In this document: positions 16,425-24,442 of the stretch, in pieces
Numbering within the stretch: the first letter of the stretch is position 1
Layout: each line of letters begins with the position of its first letter
Source: Amycolatopsis orientalis DSM 40040 = KCTC 9412
GTDB taxonomy: Bacteria; Actinomycetota; Actinomycetes; Mycobacteriales; Pseudonocardiaceae
Direction of reading: 5' to 3'
Length of the DNA stretch: 64,000 bases
NCBI RefSeq assembly: GCF_000478275.1
Contig: NZ_ASJB01000031.1
Span: 1-64,000, forward strand
Made by a program: the position numbers and the translations under genes
Notes under the pieces: model-generated
What the model was told of the DNA's origin: nothing
The model's database searches: none
What the model saw: the letters and a program-made list of their open reading frames with translations, nothing else

Positions 16425-17486
16425 TCATCCCCCGTCGTTGTCCAGTGTGGCCTTGATGTCGGCGACCGCGGCCCGCGCGGTCATCCCGACGCCGATCAGC
16501 GTGGCCGACGCCGGACCAGTCCAATCGCCATAACCGAGAAAGTGCAGGCGGGGCTCTGCCACGGCACGCGTGCCCTCGGTGGGGATGCGGCCGCGAGTGG
16601 TCCGCAGCCGCAGTGGGGCGAGGTGGCCTAGTGCGGGGCGGAAGCCGGTGCACCAGATGATCACATCGGCGTGTTGCCGGGTGCCGTCAGTCCACACAGG
16701 ACCATCGTCGTCGAGCCGCGCGAACATCCCGCGTGGCCGCAGCAGCCCGGCGCCGCGGGCTTCGCGGACGGGCGGGACGGCGACGATGTCGCCCAGCCCG
16801 GCGACCCCACCGGTGTCGGTCTGCCCCGTCTCAAGGGCTTGGCGGCGGCGGGTGGCGACGTCGAAGAGGGCCTTGCCGTCGATGTGATCGGGCAGGTAGC
16901 GCGGCGGGCGGCGGGTGACCCAGGTCAGGTTCGCCGTGCCGGCGAGGTCGGCGGCGATCTGCGCGCCGGAGTTCCCGCCGCCGACCACCACGACGTCCTG
17001 GCCCGCGAACTCCTCCGGTCCGCGATAGTCGACGGTGTGCAGCTGGCGACCGGTGAACCCGCCGGGCATGAGCGGCAGGAATGGCCGCCACCAGGTTCCG
17101 GTAGCGCTAATGACCGCCTCAGCGCTCCACTCCCCCGTATCGGTACTCACCGTGAATCGAGCGCCGTCACGGAACACGTCGGTCACCGTCTCCGCGCGGC
17201 GGATCGGGAGTTCGTAGCGCTTTTCGTACGCGGCGAGGTACTCGACGACATGCTCGGCGGTCGGATATCCAGGCCCGGGGTAGGGCGGCATCGGCCATCC
17301 CGGCAGGGAACTGTGTCGTGGCGGGGAGAACAGGCGCAGGGAGTCCCAGCCGTGGAGCCAGGCGCCGCCCGGCTGGGCCTGGGCGTCGAGGATGACGAAG
17401 TCCAGACCGGCGCGGCGCAGGTAATAGCCCGCGGCGAGACCGGCCTGGCCGCCGCCGATGACCACCACCTGCGCGGAACCGCTCAT
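16425..17486 (-). CDS. arsO: ArsO-like flavin-dependent monooxygenase
   Basis: The product is 353 aa. The ATG at 17486 overlaps the acr3 stop (ATGA). FAD motif VVVIGGGQAGLAAGYYL at residues 7-23, NADPH motif VVVVGGGNSGAQIA near 165 and VIIWCTGFRP near 290 are those of ArsO/flavin-containing monooxygenases linked to arsenic operons. It is the last gene of an arsC-acr3-arsO unit. The assignment to ArsO rests on these motifs and the context; the reaction in vivo is not established. Confidence 0.85.
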   Translation of the reverse strand: MSGSAQVVVIGGGQAGLAAGYYLRRAGLDFVILDAQAQPGGAWLHGWDSLRLFSPPRHSSLPGWPMPPYPGPGYPTAEHVVEYLAAYEKRYELPIRRAETVTDVFRDGARFTVSTDTGEWSAEAVISATGTWWRPFLPLMPGGFTGRQLHTVDYRGPEEFAGQDVVVVGGGNSGAQIAADLAGTANLTWVTRRPPRYLPDHIDGKALFDVATRRRQALETGQTDTGGVAGLGDIVAVPPVREARGAGLLRPRGMFARLDDDGPVWTDGTRQHADVIIWCTGFRPALGHLAPLRLRTTRGRIPTEGTRAVAEPRLHFLGYGDWTGPASATLIGVGMTARAAVADIKATLDNDGG

Positions 17487-18562
17487 GCGGAGGGAGCCTT
17501 GGCGGTCCACCGTTTCCGCAGCCACAGGCTGACGTAGACCAGCGCGACCAGCACGGGTACTTCGATCAGTGGCCCGACAACTCCGGCAAGCGCCTGCCCG
17601 GAGGTGACGCCGAAGACGCCGATGGCGACGGCGATCGCGAGTTCGAAGTTGTTGCCCGCCGCGGTGAAAGCCAGCGTCGTGGTGCGCTCGTAGGAGAGCC
17701 CGGAGGCCTTGCCCAGCAGGTAGCCGCCGATCCACATGATCGCGAAGTACACCAGCAGCGGCAGCGCGATGCGGGCGACGTCGAGCGGGCGGGAGGTGAT
17801 GTTGTCGCCCTGCAGGGCGAAGAGGATCACGATGGTGAACAGCAGGCCGTAGAGTGCGATCGGGCCGATCTTCGGTAGGAACGTGCCCTCGTACCAGTCG
17901 CGGCCCTTGCTCCGCTCCCCGATACGCCGCGAGAGGTATCCGGCGGCGAGTGGGATGCCGAGGAAGATGATGACGCTGAGCGCGATCTCCCAGGGCGAGA
18001 AGTCGATGCTGGTGGTGTCGAGGCCGAGCCAGCCGGGAAGCAGGTCGAGGTAGAACCAGCCGAGTACACCGAACATGATCACCTGGAACACGGAGTTCAG
18101 CGCGACCAGTACCGCCGCGGCCTCGCGGTCACCGCAGGCGAGGTCGTTCCAGATGATTACCATCGCGATGCACCGGGCGAGGCCGACGATGACCAGCCCG
18201 GTCCGGTACTCGGGAAGGTCCGGCAGCATCAGCCAGGCGAGCGCGAACATCAGTGCCGGGCCCAGAATCCAGTTGAGCACCAGGGAAAGCACCATCGTGC
18301 GCTTGTCGCTGGTGACGGTGTCGAGCTTGTCGTAGCGGACCTTCGCCAGGACCGGGTACATCATCAGCAGCAGCCCGAGCGCGATCGGCAGCGACACCTG
18401 CCCGATCTTCACCGCGTCCAGCACACCCTGCAGGCCGGGGATCACGCTGCCCAGCAGGAGCCCCGCTCCCATGGCCACGATGATCCAGACCGGCAGGAAC
18501 CGGTCCAGAAAGGACAGTTTGTGCAGGACGTCGGTGTCGGCCTTGTCGGCGGTTCGAGTCAC
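17483..18562 (-). CDS. acr3: Acr3-family arsenite efflux permease
   Basis: The product is 359 aa. The GTG start at 18562 is chosen because GGAG precedes it by 9 bp; a longer frame would run into arsC. Ten hydrophobic helices are visible. The conserved cysteine in LARCIAMVIIWNDLACGD (fourth helix) is the essential Acr3 residue, and TLAFTAAGNNFELAIAVAI in a later helix is also family-typical. It exports As(OH)3 using the proton gradient. It lies downstream of arsC and overlaps arsO. Confidence 0.95.
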   Translation of the reverse strand: MTRTADKADTDVLHKLSFLDRFLPVWIIVAMGAGLLLGSVIPGLQGVLDAVKIGQVSLPIALGLLLMMYPVLAKVRYDKLDTVTSDKRTMVLSLVLNWILGPALMFALAWLMLPDLPEYRTGLVIVGLARCIAMVIIWNDLACGDREAAAVLVALNSVFQVIMFGVLGWFYLDLLPGWLGLDTTSIDFSPWEIALSVIIFLGIPLAAGYLSRRIGERSKGRDWYEGTFLPKIGPIALYGLLFTIVILFALQGDNITSRPLDVARIALPLLVYFAIMWIGGYLLGKASGLSYERTTTLAFTAAGNNFELAIAVAIGVFGVTSGQALAGVVGPLIEVPVLVALVYVSLWLRKRWTAKAPSA

Positions 18563-18593
18563 AGGGCTGGTCTCCAGAGGTCGGAAGCGAGGG

Positions 18594-18998
18594 TCAGGCG
18601 TCGAGGATTTCGGCGACCAGGCCACGGACGCGGCGATCGATCTCGTCGCGGATCGGCCGCACCGCCTCCACGCCCTGGCCCGCCGGGTCCTCCAGCGGCC
18701 AATCGAGATACCGCTTGCCGGGGAACACCGGGCACGTGTCGCCGCAGCCCATGGTGATCACCACATCGGAGGCCTCGACGTCCTCGGTCGACAGCTTGCT
18801 CGGCACCTCGGCGGTGATGTCCAGATCCCATTCGGCGAGCGCGGCCGCGGCGGCCGGGTTCACCCTCTCCGCGGGCTCGGACCCCGCGGACCGCACCGCG
18901 ATCCGGCCGAGCGAATAGTGCTGCAAAAGCGCGGCGGCCATCTGCGACCGGCCCGCGTTGTGGACACAGACGAACAGCACTTCAGGCGTGCGGGTCAT
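18594..18998 (-). CDS. arsC: arsenate reductase, low-molecular-weight phosphatase fold
   Basis: The product is 134 aa. The P-loop C11-VHNAG-R17-S is the CX5R active site of the LMW-PTP-like ArsC family, and a second segment DVVITMGCGDTCPVFPGKRYLDW carries the family cysteines. In actinobacteria these enzymes reduce arsenate with mycothiol/mycoredoxin or thioredoxin. It precedes acr3 by about 31 bp, giving the standard reduction-export pair. A frameshifted paralog lies just upstream at 19025-19664. Confidence 0.94.
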   Translation of the reverse strand: MTRTPEVLFVCVHNAGRSQMAAALLQHYSLGRIAVRSAGSEPAERVNPAAAAALAEWDLDITAEVPSKLSTEDVEASDVVITMGCGDTCPVFPGKRYLDWPLEDPAGQGVEAVRPIRDEIDRRVRGLVAEILDA

Positions 18999-19024
18999 GC
19001 CCGTTTCCTTTCCTCTGAGAGATG

Positions 19025-19664
19025 TCAGTCGATGAGCTCGTCAAGCAGGTGCCGGACGCGACGGCCGATGTCGTCGCGAATCCCCCGGACCACGCTCAGC
19101 GGCTGCCCCATCGGGTCGGGCACGTCCCAGTCCAGATACCGCTTGCCCGGGTAGACCGTGCAGGCGTCCCCGCAGCCCATCGTGACCACGACGTCGGCCG
19201 CGCGGACCACCTCGTCGGTCAGCGGCTTCGGGAAGGCGCCCGCGAGCTGGACGTCCAGCTCGCCCAGCGCCTCGGTAATCACCAGCGGGATCTCGCCCTG
19301 GGGCTGCGATCCGGCAGAGCGGACCATGACATGCCCGAACGCGTGGTGGTTGAGCAGTGCCGCGGCCAGCTGGGAACGGCCGACGTTGTGCACACACGAA
19401 CAGCACCTGCGGCGCGGTCACCATCGTGAGCCCGTCGACCTTGGCCAGGTCCACCAGACGCTGCCGGGCGAACCGGGCGGTCAGCGTCGGCAGGTAGGTC
19501 TTGACCGTCGCCGAGCGAACCAGCAGCCGATAGGTCTCCTCCACGAACGTCTCGACCGTCTCCCGGCCGAACGTGCCACGGAACCGGTCGGCCAGCTCGT
19601 CGGCGATCCGGTCGAGCTGGTCCAGCACCTCACGACCGGGCAAACCCTCGGTGGCATGGGTCAT
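19025..19664 (-). pseudogene. arsenate reductase with N-terminal helical domain, frame broken in the active-site loop
   Basis: From the ATG at 19664, residues 1-80 form a three-helix domain found ahead of some actinobacterial arsenate reductases. A second part starting VTAPQVLFVC begins the ArsC domain. The reading frame then shifts by +1 at about 19392 (within a GTGTGTG run), and the rest (NVGRSQLAAALL, VVVTMGCGDACTVYPGKRYLDW) continues in the next frame to 19025. The break falls inside the CX5R loop, so the product as written would be inactive. It may be a real 2-bp loss or a sequence error. Confidence 0.85.
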
Positions 19665-19711
19665 GACATCTCCCTCGGAGCACAGCTAGCTGGATCGAAG
19701 TCTGCCGATGC

Positions 19712-19743
19712 AATTGAAGAGCTTGGATCGAGCTTTGTCAATT
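19712..19743. promoter_or_regulatory. candidate ArsR operator between divergent arsC' and arsR
   Basis: An inverted repeat AATTGA...TCAATT with an inner AGCTT/GAGCT pair lies in the 128-bp space between the divergent frameshifted arsC and the arsR at 19793. The symmetry and position suggest the repressor's binding site. Confidence 0.45.
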
Positions 19744-19792
19744 CAGCAGGTATGATGGTCCAGGACAGCGCCCATGAACGGAGGAGGGACGC

Positions 19793-20203
19793 GTGGCGAG
19801 CGAGAACGGCCGCACCAGGAAACCGGTCCCGGTGACACTCCTGATGGCCGAACCCGCCGCGGTCGTCGCACCGGACGACGCCGACACGGCCGCGAAGCTT
19901 TTCAAAGCCCTGTCGGACCCGGTGCGGATCCGCCTGCTGTCCCTCGTGCGCTACTCCCCCGGCGGCGAAGCGTGCTTCTGCGACCTGGCAGAAGAATTCG
20001 ACATGCCCCAGCCGTCGCTCAGCCACCACCTGCGCGTCCTGGTCTCCGCCGGCATCCTCGAACGAGAACGCCGCGGAACCTGGAGCTGGTACTCAATCGT
20101 CCCCGAACCTCTCGAAACCCTGGAAACCCTGCTCCGCTCCGGCGGCCCACTCGCCGACCGCCCCGCGCGCCTGTCAGACGCCGAACGCGACACGAGGTGC
20201 TGA
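19793..20203 (+). CDS. arsR: ArsR/SmtB-family repressor
   Basis: The product is 136 aa. The GTG start is preceded by GGAGGAGGG. The winged-helix core contains ALSDPVRIRLLSLV and QPSLSHHLRVLVSAGILERE. C61 and C63 in EACFCDLAEE provide the alpha-3 arsenite site. It is divergent from the frameshifted arsC, and with that gene, arsC and acr3 it probably forms the regulated arsenite block. This is the third ArsR-type sensor in the island. Confidence 0.92.
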   Translation: MASENGRTRKPVPVTLLMAEPAAVVAPDDADTAAKLFKALSDPVRIRLLSLVRYSPGGEACFCDLAEEFDMPQPSLSHHLRVLVSAGILERERRGTWSWYSIVPEPLETLETLLRSGGPLADRPARLSDAERDTRC

Positions 20204-20229
20204 GCCGCTAGCGGTCACCCTTCACCAGC

Positions 20230-20244
20230 ACGGCTTAGAGCCGT
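20230..20244 (+). terminator. short hairpin after arsR
   Basis: ACGGCT-TAG-AGCCGT forms a perfect 6-bp stem with a 3-nt loop, 27 bp after the arsR stop. No T-run follows, so it is a weak candidate. Confidence 0.3.
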
Positions 20245-20340
20245 ACGGCCTGGGCGTGCCACAGCGGCTCGCGCCGCCGACGATGTCAGTCACTCGAACG
20301 GGACCTATCTGAGCCGGCCGTTTCCCTTACTCTTCGAGGG

Positions 20341-21630
20341 ATGGATGCCTTGACCGCTGCGGAGGAGCGGGTTCGCGAGGCGTTCGCCCACGGCACCCGT
20401 GTCGAGTTCGGCCATGACGACCCAGCCGGTGGCGCACACTGGGGACAAGAGCGCACAGTCCGCGCGAAGGTTCTTCGGGACATTCTCCTCGGCTCCGGAT
20501 CCGGCCCCAGCAGAGCTGCGCTCCGCCTCGCCGGTGCCCGCATCACGGGCGAACTCGACATGCGCAACGCCGCGATCCAGTGCCCGGTGGTGCTCTACGG
20601 CTGCTACTTCGCCAAGGCGCCGAACTTCTACGCGGCCCAGACCCGGCAGCTGGCGTTCACGAAGTCCGTGCTGCCGGGGTTGATCGCCACGGAGCTTCGC
20701 ACCTCGGGCGCGCTGCAGTTGTCGATGTGCCAGATCAGCGGCACGGTCCGCTTGGTCAACGCTGACCTCGGCGCGCTGGCTGTGGACGGGGCCGTCATCA
20801 CCGTCGACGGCGAGGCCGTGCAGCTCAATCCGGCCCGGATCACCAGCGACCTGACGGCGAGCGGCTTACAGGTCAGCGGTGAGTTGCGGCTCGACGGTCT
20901 GCGCGTCGACGGGGTGCTGAACCTCGAGAAGTCCTCATTGCACCGTCCTGCTGGGACTGCGCTGCGCGCCACCGGGTGCCGCGCCGCGGAGCTGCGGCTG
21001 GCCGGAGCCGCCGCGGTCGAGGGCGAGGTTGATCTGCGTCGCGCGCACTTCGAGGCGGTCGACGCCGCACCCGGCGTCTGGCCCGGCGCCGTCCGTCTCG
21101 ACGGCTTCACCTACGACGCCCTGACACCGCGGCTGCCCTCGAAAGACCGCCTGAAGCTCCTCGCTCGCGACGTGGATGGCTACGTTCCGCACGCTTATGA
21201 ACAGCTCGCCGCCACGTATGCGCGTCTCGGTGACGACCGTTCCGCGCGCGACGTGCGGCTCGCGAAACAGCGCCGCCATCGCGCGACCCTGCCCGGGTAC
21301 GCGCGGGTCTGGGGCTACGCGCAGGACGTCACGGTCGGGTACGGCTACCGGCCGATGCGGGCTGCCGCGTGGCTCGCTGCGTTGCTCCTGCTGGGCGTTG
21401 CCGTGTTCGGCCTGCACCAGCCGCCGCCCATCGACGCGGCGAAGGCACCTGGGTACAACCCCGTGTTCTATCCGCTGGACCTTCTGGTTCCGATCGTCGA
21501 CTTCGGGCAAGCGAAGGCGTTCGCGCCGCAGGGGTGGTATCAGTGGCTGTCGTACGTGTTGGTCGCGGCGGGCTGGCTTTTGGCGACCACAATGATCGCC
21601 GGCGTGACACGCACGATCAACCGCACGTAG
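20341..21630 (+). CDS. membrane protein with beta-helix-like repeat domain
   Basis: The product is 429 aa. Residues 45-260 contain repeated short strands of the type xLxLxGxxIxGxLxLxx (for example LRLAGARITGELDM and SGLQVSGELRLDGLRVDGVLNL), suggesting a right-handed beta-helix related to pentapeptide-repeat proteins. The C-terminal third has two hydrophobic helices (AAWLAALLLLGVAVFGL and WLSYVLVAAGWLLATTM) with a conserved-looking loop FYPLDLLVPIVDFG between them. Similar streptomycete proteins are annotated as membrane-associated oxidoreductases, without visible cofactor sites. Function unknown. Confidence 0.7.
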   Translation: MDALTAAEERVREAFAHGTRVEFGHDDPAGGAHWGQERTVRAKVLRDILLGSGSGPSRAALRLAGARITGELDMRNAAIQCPVVLYGCYFAKAPNFYAAQTRQLAFTKSVLPGLIATELRTSGALQLSMCQISGTVRLVNADLGALAVDGAVITVDGEAVQLNPARITSDLTASGLQVSGELRLDGLRVDGVLNLEKSSLHRPAGTALRATGCRAAELRLAGAAAVEGEVDLRRAHFEAVDAAPGVWPGAVRLDGFTYDALTPRLPSKDRLKLLARDVDGYVPHAYEQLAATYARLGDDRSARDVRLAKQRRHRATLPGYARVWGYAQDVTVGYGYRPMRAAAWLAALLLLGVAVFGLHQPPPIDAAKAPGYNPVFYPLDLLVPIVDFGQAKAFAPQGWYQWLSYVLVAAGWLLATTMIAGVTRTINRT

Positions 21631-21826
21631 ACGTTGCCGCCTCACACGCATTGCTCGGCGCGTTGTTCCCGCGGAGTAGCCGACTGGGGTCAACGTCGCA
21701 CCCGGGTGGACGACGCGACGTCGGCTCAATGTGGAAGGATTTATCGGCTTCCTGGGTTTGAAATCTTGTGCTGATCACCGTTAATCGACGCAGGCAGTGA
21801 GTGCGCGACACGAGAGAGTGAGCAAG

Positions 21827-21855
21827 CGAGTCGGGGCTCGCCCCGCGCCGACTCG
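21827..21855. terminator. long hairpin between convergent genes
   Basis: CGAGTCGG at 21827 pairs with CCGACTCG at 21848, and a GGGGC/GCCCC pair lies inside the loop. It sits in the 356-bp gene-free space between the beta-helix gene and the recombinase operon, which converge. It may be a bidirectional terminator or part of the left end of the recombinase element. Nothing else was recognised in 21631-21986. Confidence 0.45.
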
Positions 21856-21986
21856 TCGAATCTCGTACGGTTTCCTAGTCCAGCGCCAAGGCGACACTGG
21901 CGTCTGCGGAAACTTCACCCGCTGACCCACGCAACGTCGCGAACCCGTGCCTGGACGGCCACGACAACACCGCCCAAGGGCAGGCG

Positions 21987-22367
21987 TCAGGCGCGTGGGC
22001 GGACACGGTGAACCGACAGTGCGGCGTGAAGCTCATTCCTGAGTCGCTCGTTGACCAACGCGAGATGCTGGATCTGAGCACAAGCCACGTCCAGTTGTGC
22101 GCGCAGGTCGAGGATCTCGCGCCGCAGCCGGAGTATCTCGCTGCTGCGGTCATCGGTGTGGGACGGACGAGCCGGAGTGCTCGATGTCGGCAGTCCGGTA
22201 ACGAGGTCGTCGACGATGGCTGGGAAGTGCCGCCGGAAGGTCGTGTTGGACAGCCCGACCGCCCGTGCGAGGGCAAGCACGCTCACCCGCGTGCCGGGTT
22301 CGGCGCGCAAGGTGCCGAGGCGCGCGAGGACCTCCTCCGTGCTGGGCAGGTCAATGTGACGGCTCAT
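21987..22367 (-). CDS. small HTH/coiled-coil protein of a Tn554-like recombinase operon (TnpC/DUF6262-like)
   Basis: The product is 126 aa. The N-terminal helix-turn-helix VSVLALARAVGLSNTTFRRHF is followed by a coiled coil from about residue 75 (LRREILDLRAQLDVACAQIQ). Its ATG overlaps the preceding recombinase stop. Small proteins of this layout end the operons of Tn554-type and similar multi-recombinase elements, where TnpC affects orientation and frequency of transposition. The assignment rests on size, fold pattern and context. Confidence 0.72.
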   Translation of the reverse strand: MSRHIDLPSTEEVLARLGTLRAEPGTRVSVLALARAVGLSNTTFRRHFPAIVDDLVTGLPTSSTPARPSHTDDRSSEILRLRREILDLRAQLDVACAQIQHLALVNERLRNELHAALSVHRVRPRA

Positions 22368-24442
22368 GTGTCCTCCAGCGGGGGCTGGCCGAGAAGGCGG
22401 GCGATTCCGTCTCGCCGCCGTTCGAGCCGGTCGAGCAGCAACGGTGGAAGAACTCCCCGGCGCAGTTCGGTCTTTAGCCGGATGATCTCGTCATCGAGGG
22501 CGCGGGCGTTGTCACGGGTGACAGCGACATTGGCGCATTCGAGGGGTTGGCACCGGCCGAGTTTCGGCTGTGTCGGCTCATCCGCAGCAAGTTTCGTGCC
22601 CTGCAAGCACCGGGCAGTGCCGGGGGTGAATACGCAAGTGCTGTAGGTACCGGGGTACACCTGTGGGTCGTGGCGTGCCAAGAACCGGTGGGCACGGGCC
22701 CGGTCGGTCACCACGTGACCGGGAAAGCCCTGGGCATGTGCGAAGTCAGCGAGCCGGTCACGTGCTTCCCTGGCAGCGGGCCCGCCAAGGATCTCATGGT
22801 CGTAGCCAGTGGCAAGATCCATGAGCTGTTCGCCACGCGCGAGTGCCTGTTCCGTCTCGACCTCGGCACGGAATCCCGCCCGGGAAGTTCCGGCGTAGCC
22901 TTCGAACATCTGGATGCCGTGGTGCTGGTACTGGATGGCACCGGCGATGGAACCTCCGGGGCGACGGGCGATGAACCAGGCCAGCGTTCGGCGGAACTGG
23001 CTGCCCCGTATACGGAACACCCTGCCGCCGACAGCGGGGATCGCGTCGTCGCGGCCGTGAGCGGCGCAGTAGGAGCTGATCCATGCGACGAGTTCGTTGA
23101 TTGAGGCGTTGCTGGTGGAGGTCGTGATGACCTCGGCCGGCCCCGTACGCGCCCGGTTGCGTGGCGCGGAGAACAGCATGTCCTCATCGGAGGGCAGCAG
23201 CCGCTCAAGCACGGCCACCGCCCGAGCGGCGGATGCACCCACCACCCAGGTCGCCAGTTCGCCAGCGGGGTCGGCGGCGCGCTTGAAGGTGCGACTGGCA
23301 ACCTTCCACCGGTACGGGCGTCCATCAGCGTCGGCGGACACGGTGACCGCACCACGCCTGAGATGTTTGATCTCCGAATCGCGCATCCCCGAAAGGAACG
23401 CGATCACCACGTGGCAGGCGGCCCTCAGCTGCCGGATCAGGATGTCGGCTGACAAGAACGGGTGCAATGTCGCGATCCCGTCGGCCCACCGTCTGCCGTC
23501 CAGCTGCCCGGAACACTCACGGACAAGCCAGGTGTGCGAGGTGAGCCCGACCTGGCCGGCGGTAGCGTGGATCATCGCCATCCAGCCTGGATTGTTGCGT
23601 AGCCGGGTCGGGCCCGCGGCGATCTGCGTGGCGATGTAGCGCGTGTTGGGCAGCCCGTTGCGCCCGGGCAGTGGCGTGCCGGTGTCGACCTGCGCGCGCA
23701 GGTACTGTGCCAGCCGGTCTTCGACAACAGCGGCCGAGGTGCGGTCGTGGTGGGCCGATGCGCTGTTCTCGTACACATCACGGGCGTACGCGGCAGTAAG
23801 GATGTCGTCGGCGAAGTCGTCGACGAACCGCAGGCACCAGCGCAGCAACGGCGCAAGGACCACTTCCGGAATCCGGTCGGTGCTGTTCTCGCCTGACGTT
23901 CGTAGGGTGGCGTACCAGCCGGATACGTAGCGAGGGTCGATCGTCAGTGCGTCGCTGAGCTTGCTGCGGTAGCGCCACAGCAACCCGACCGAGGTGTGGG
24001 CGCAGCCGCGCACGGGTACGGACATGCCGGATTCAGTCAGACTGTGGTCGTAGCGCACCAAGTCCTCAGCTGTCAACGTCCTCAGTGGACGCGCACTTCC
24101 TGGGATGTCGTCTGCACTGAGCCAGGTAAGGAACCTTTTCAACCTGTGGAAGTGCGAGCGGATTGTCGTGACGGCCTGCGGTTGCTCACCTGTTGGCGGC
24201 TCTCCGGAGAGCAGTTCACGGACAAGCTGCTTCACGAGACTCCGGTAGGCGTCGGGGATCTGTCCAAAGTTCAGGCGGAGGCTCTTGACGTGGCTTTGCA
24301 GGACCGCCGGTGTCAGATCCCAGACCACGTCGTCGACACGCGCGGTCGTCTCCAAGGTCACGCCGGGCCGGAGCGTGCGTCCACACAGGACGAATACGTT
24401 TCCAGCGCCGAAGGGTTCGGCGAGGTTTTCGGCGATGGTCAC
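22364..24442 (-). CDS. large tyrosine recombinase of Tn554-like element
   Basis: The product is 692 aa. The GTG start at 24442 overlaps the upstream stop (GTGA). The C-terminal catalytic half shows FLSGMRDSEIKHLRRG for the first arginine, FRRTLAWFIARR near the second arginine region, and YQHHGIQMFEGYAG around the histidine/tyrosine. The long N-terminal half is the DNA-binding part (SHFHRLKRFLTWLS). It is one of three recombinase genes in tandem. Its exact role relative to the other two is not readable from sequence. Confidence 0.78.
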   Translation of the reverse strand: MTIAENLAEPFGAGNVFVLCGRTLRPGVTLETTARVDDVVWDLTPAVLQSHVKSLRLNFGQIPDAYRSLVKQLVRELLSGEPPTGEQPQAVTTIRSHFHRLKRFLTWLSADDIPGSARPLRTLTAEDLVRYDHSLTESGMSVPVRGCAHTSVGLLWRYRSKLSDALTIDPRYVSGWYATLRTSGENSTDRIPEVVLAPLLRWCLRFVDDFADDILTAAYARDVYENSASAHHDRTSAAVVEDRLAQYLRAQVDTGTPLPGRNGLPNTRYIATQIAAGPTRLRNNPGWMAMIHATAGQVGLTSHTWLVRECSGQLDGRRWADGIATLHPFLSADILIRQLRAACHVVIAFLSGMRDSEIKHLRRGAVTVSADADGRPYRWKVASRTFKRAADPAGELATWVVGASAARAVAVLERLLPSDEDMLFSAPRNRARTGPAEVITTSTSNASINELVAWISSYCAAHGRDDAIPAVGGRVFRIRGSQFRRTLAWFIARRPGGSIAGAIQYQHHGIQMFEGYAGTSRAGFRAEVETEQALARGEQLMDLATGYDHEILGGPAAREARDRLADFAHAQGFPGHVVTDRARAHRFLARHDPQVYPGTYSTCVFTPGTARCLQGTKLAADEPTQPKLGRCQPLECANVAVTRDNARALDDEIIRLKTELRRGVLPPLLLDRLERRRDGIARLLGQPPLEDT

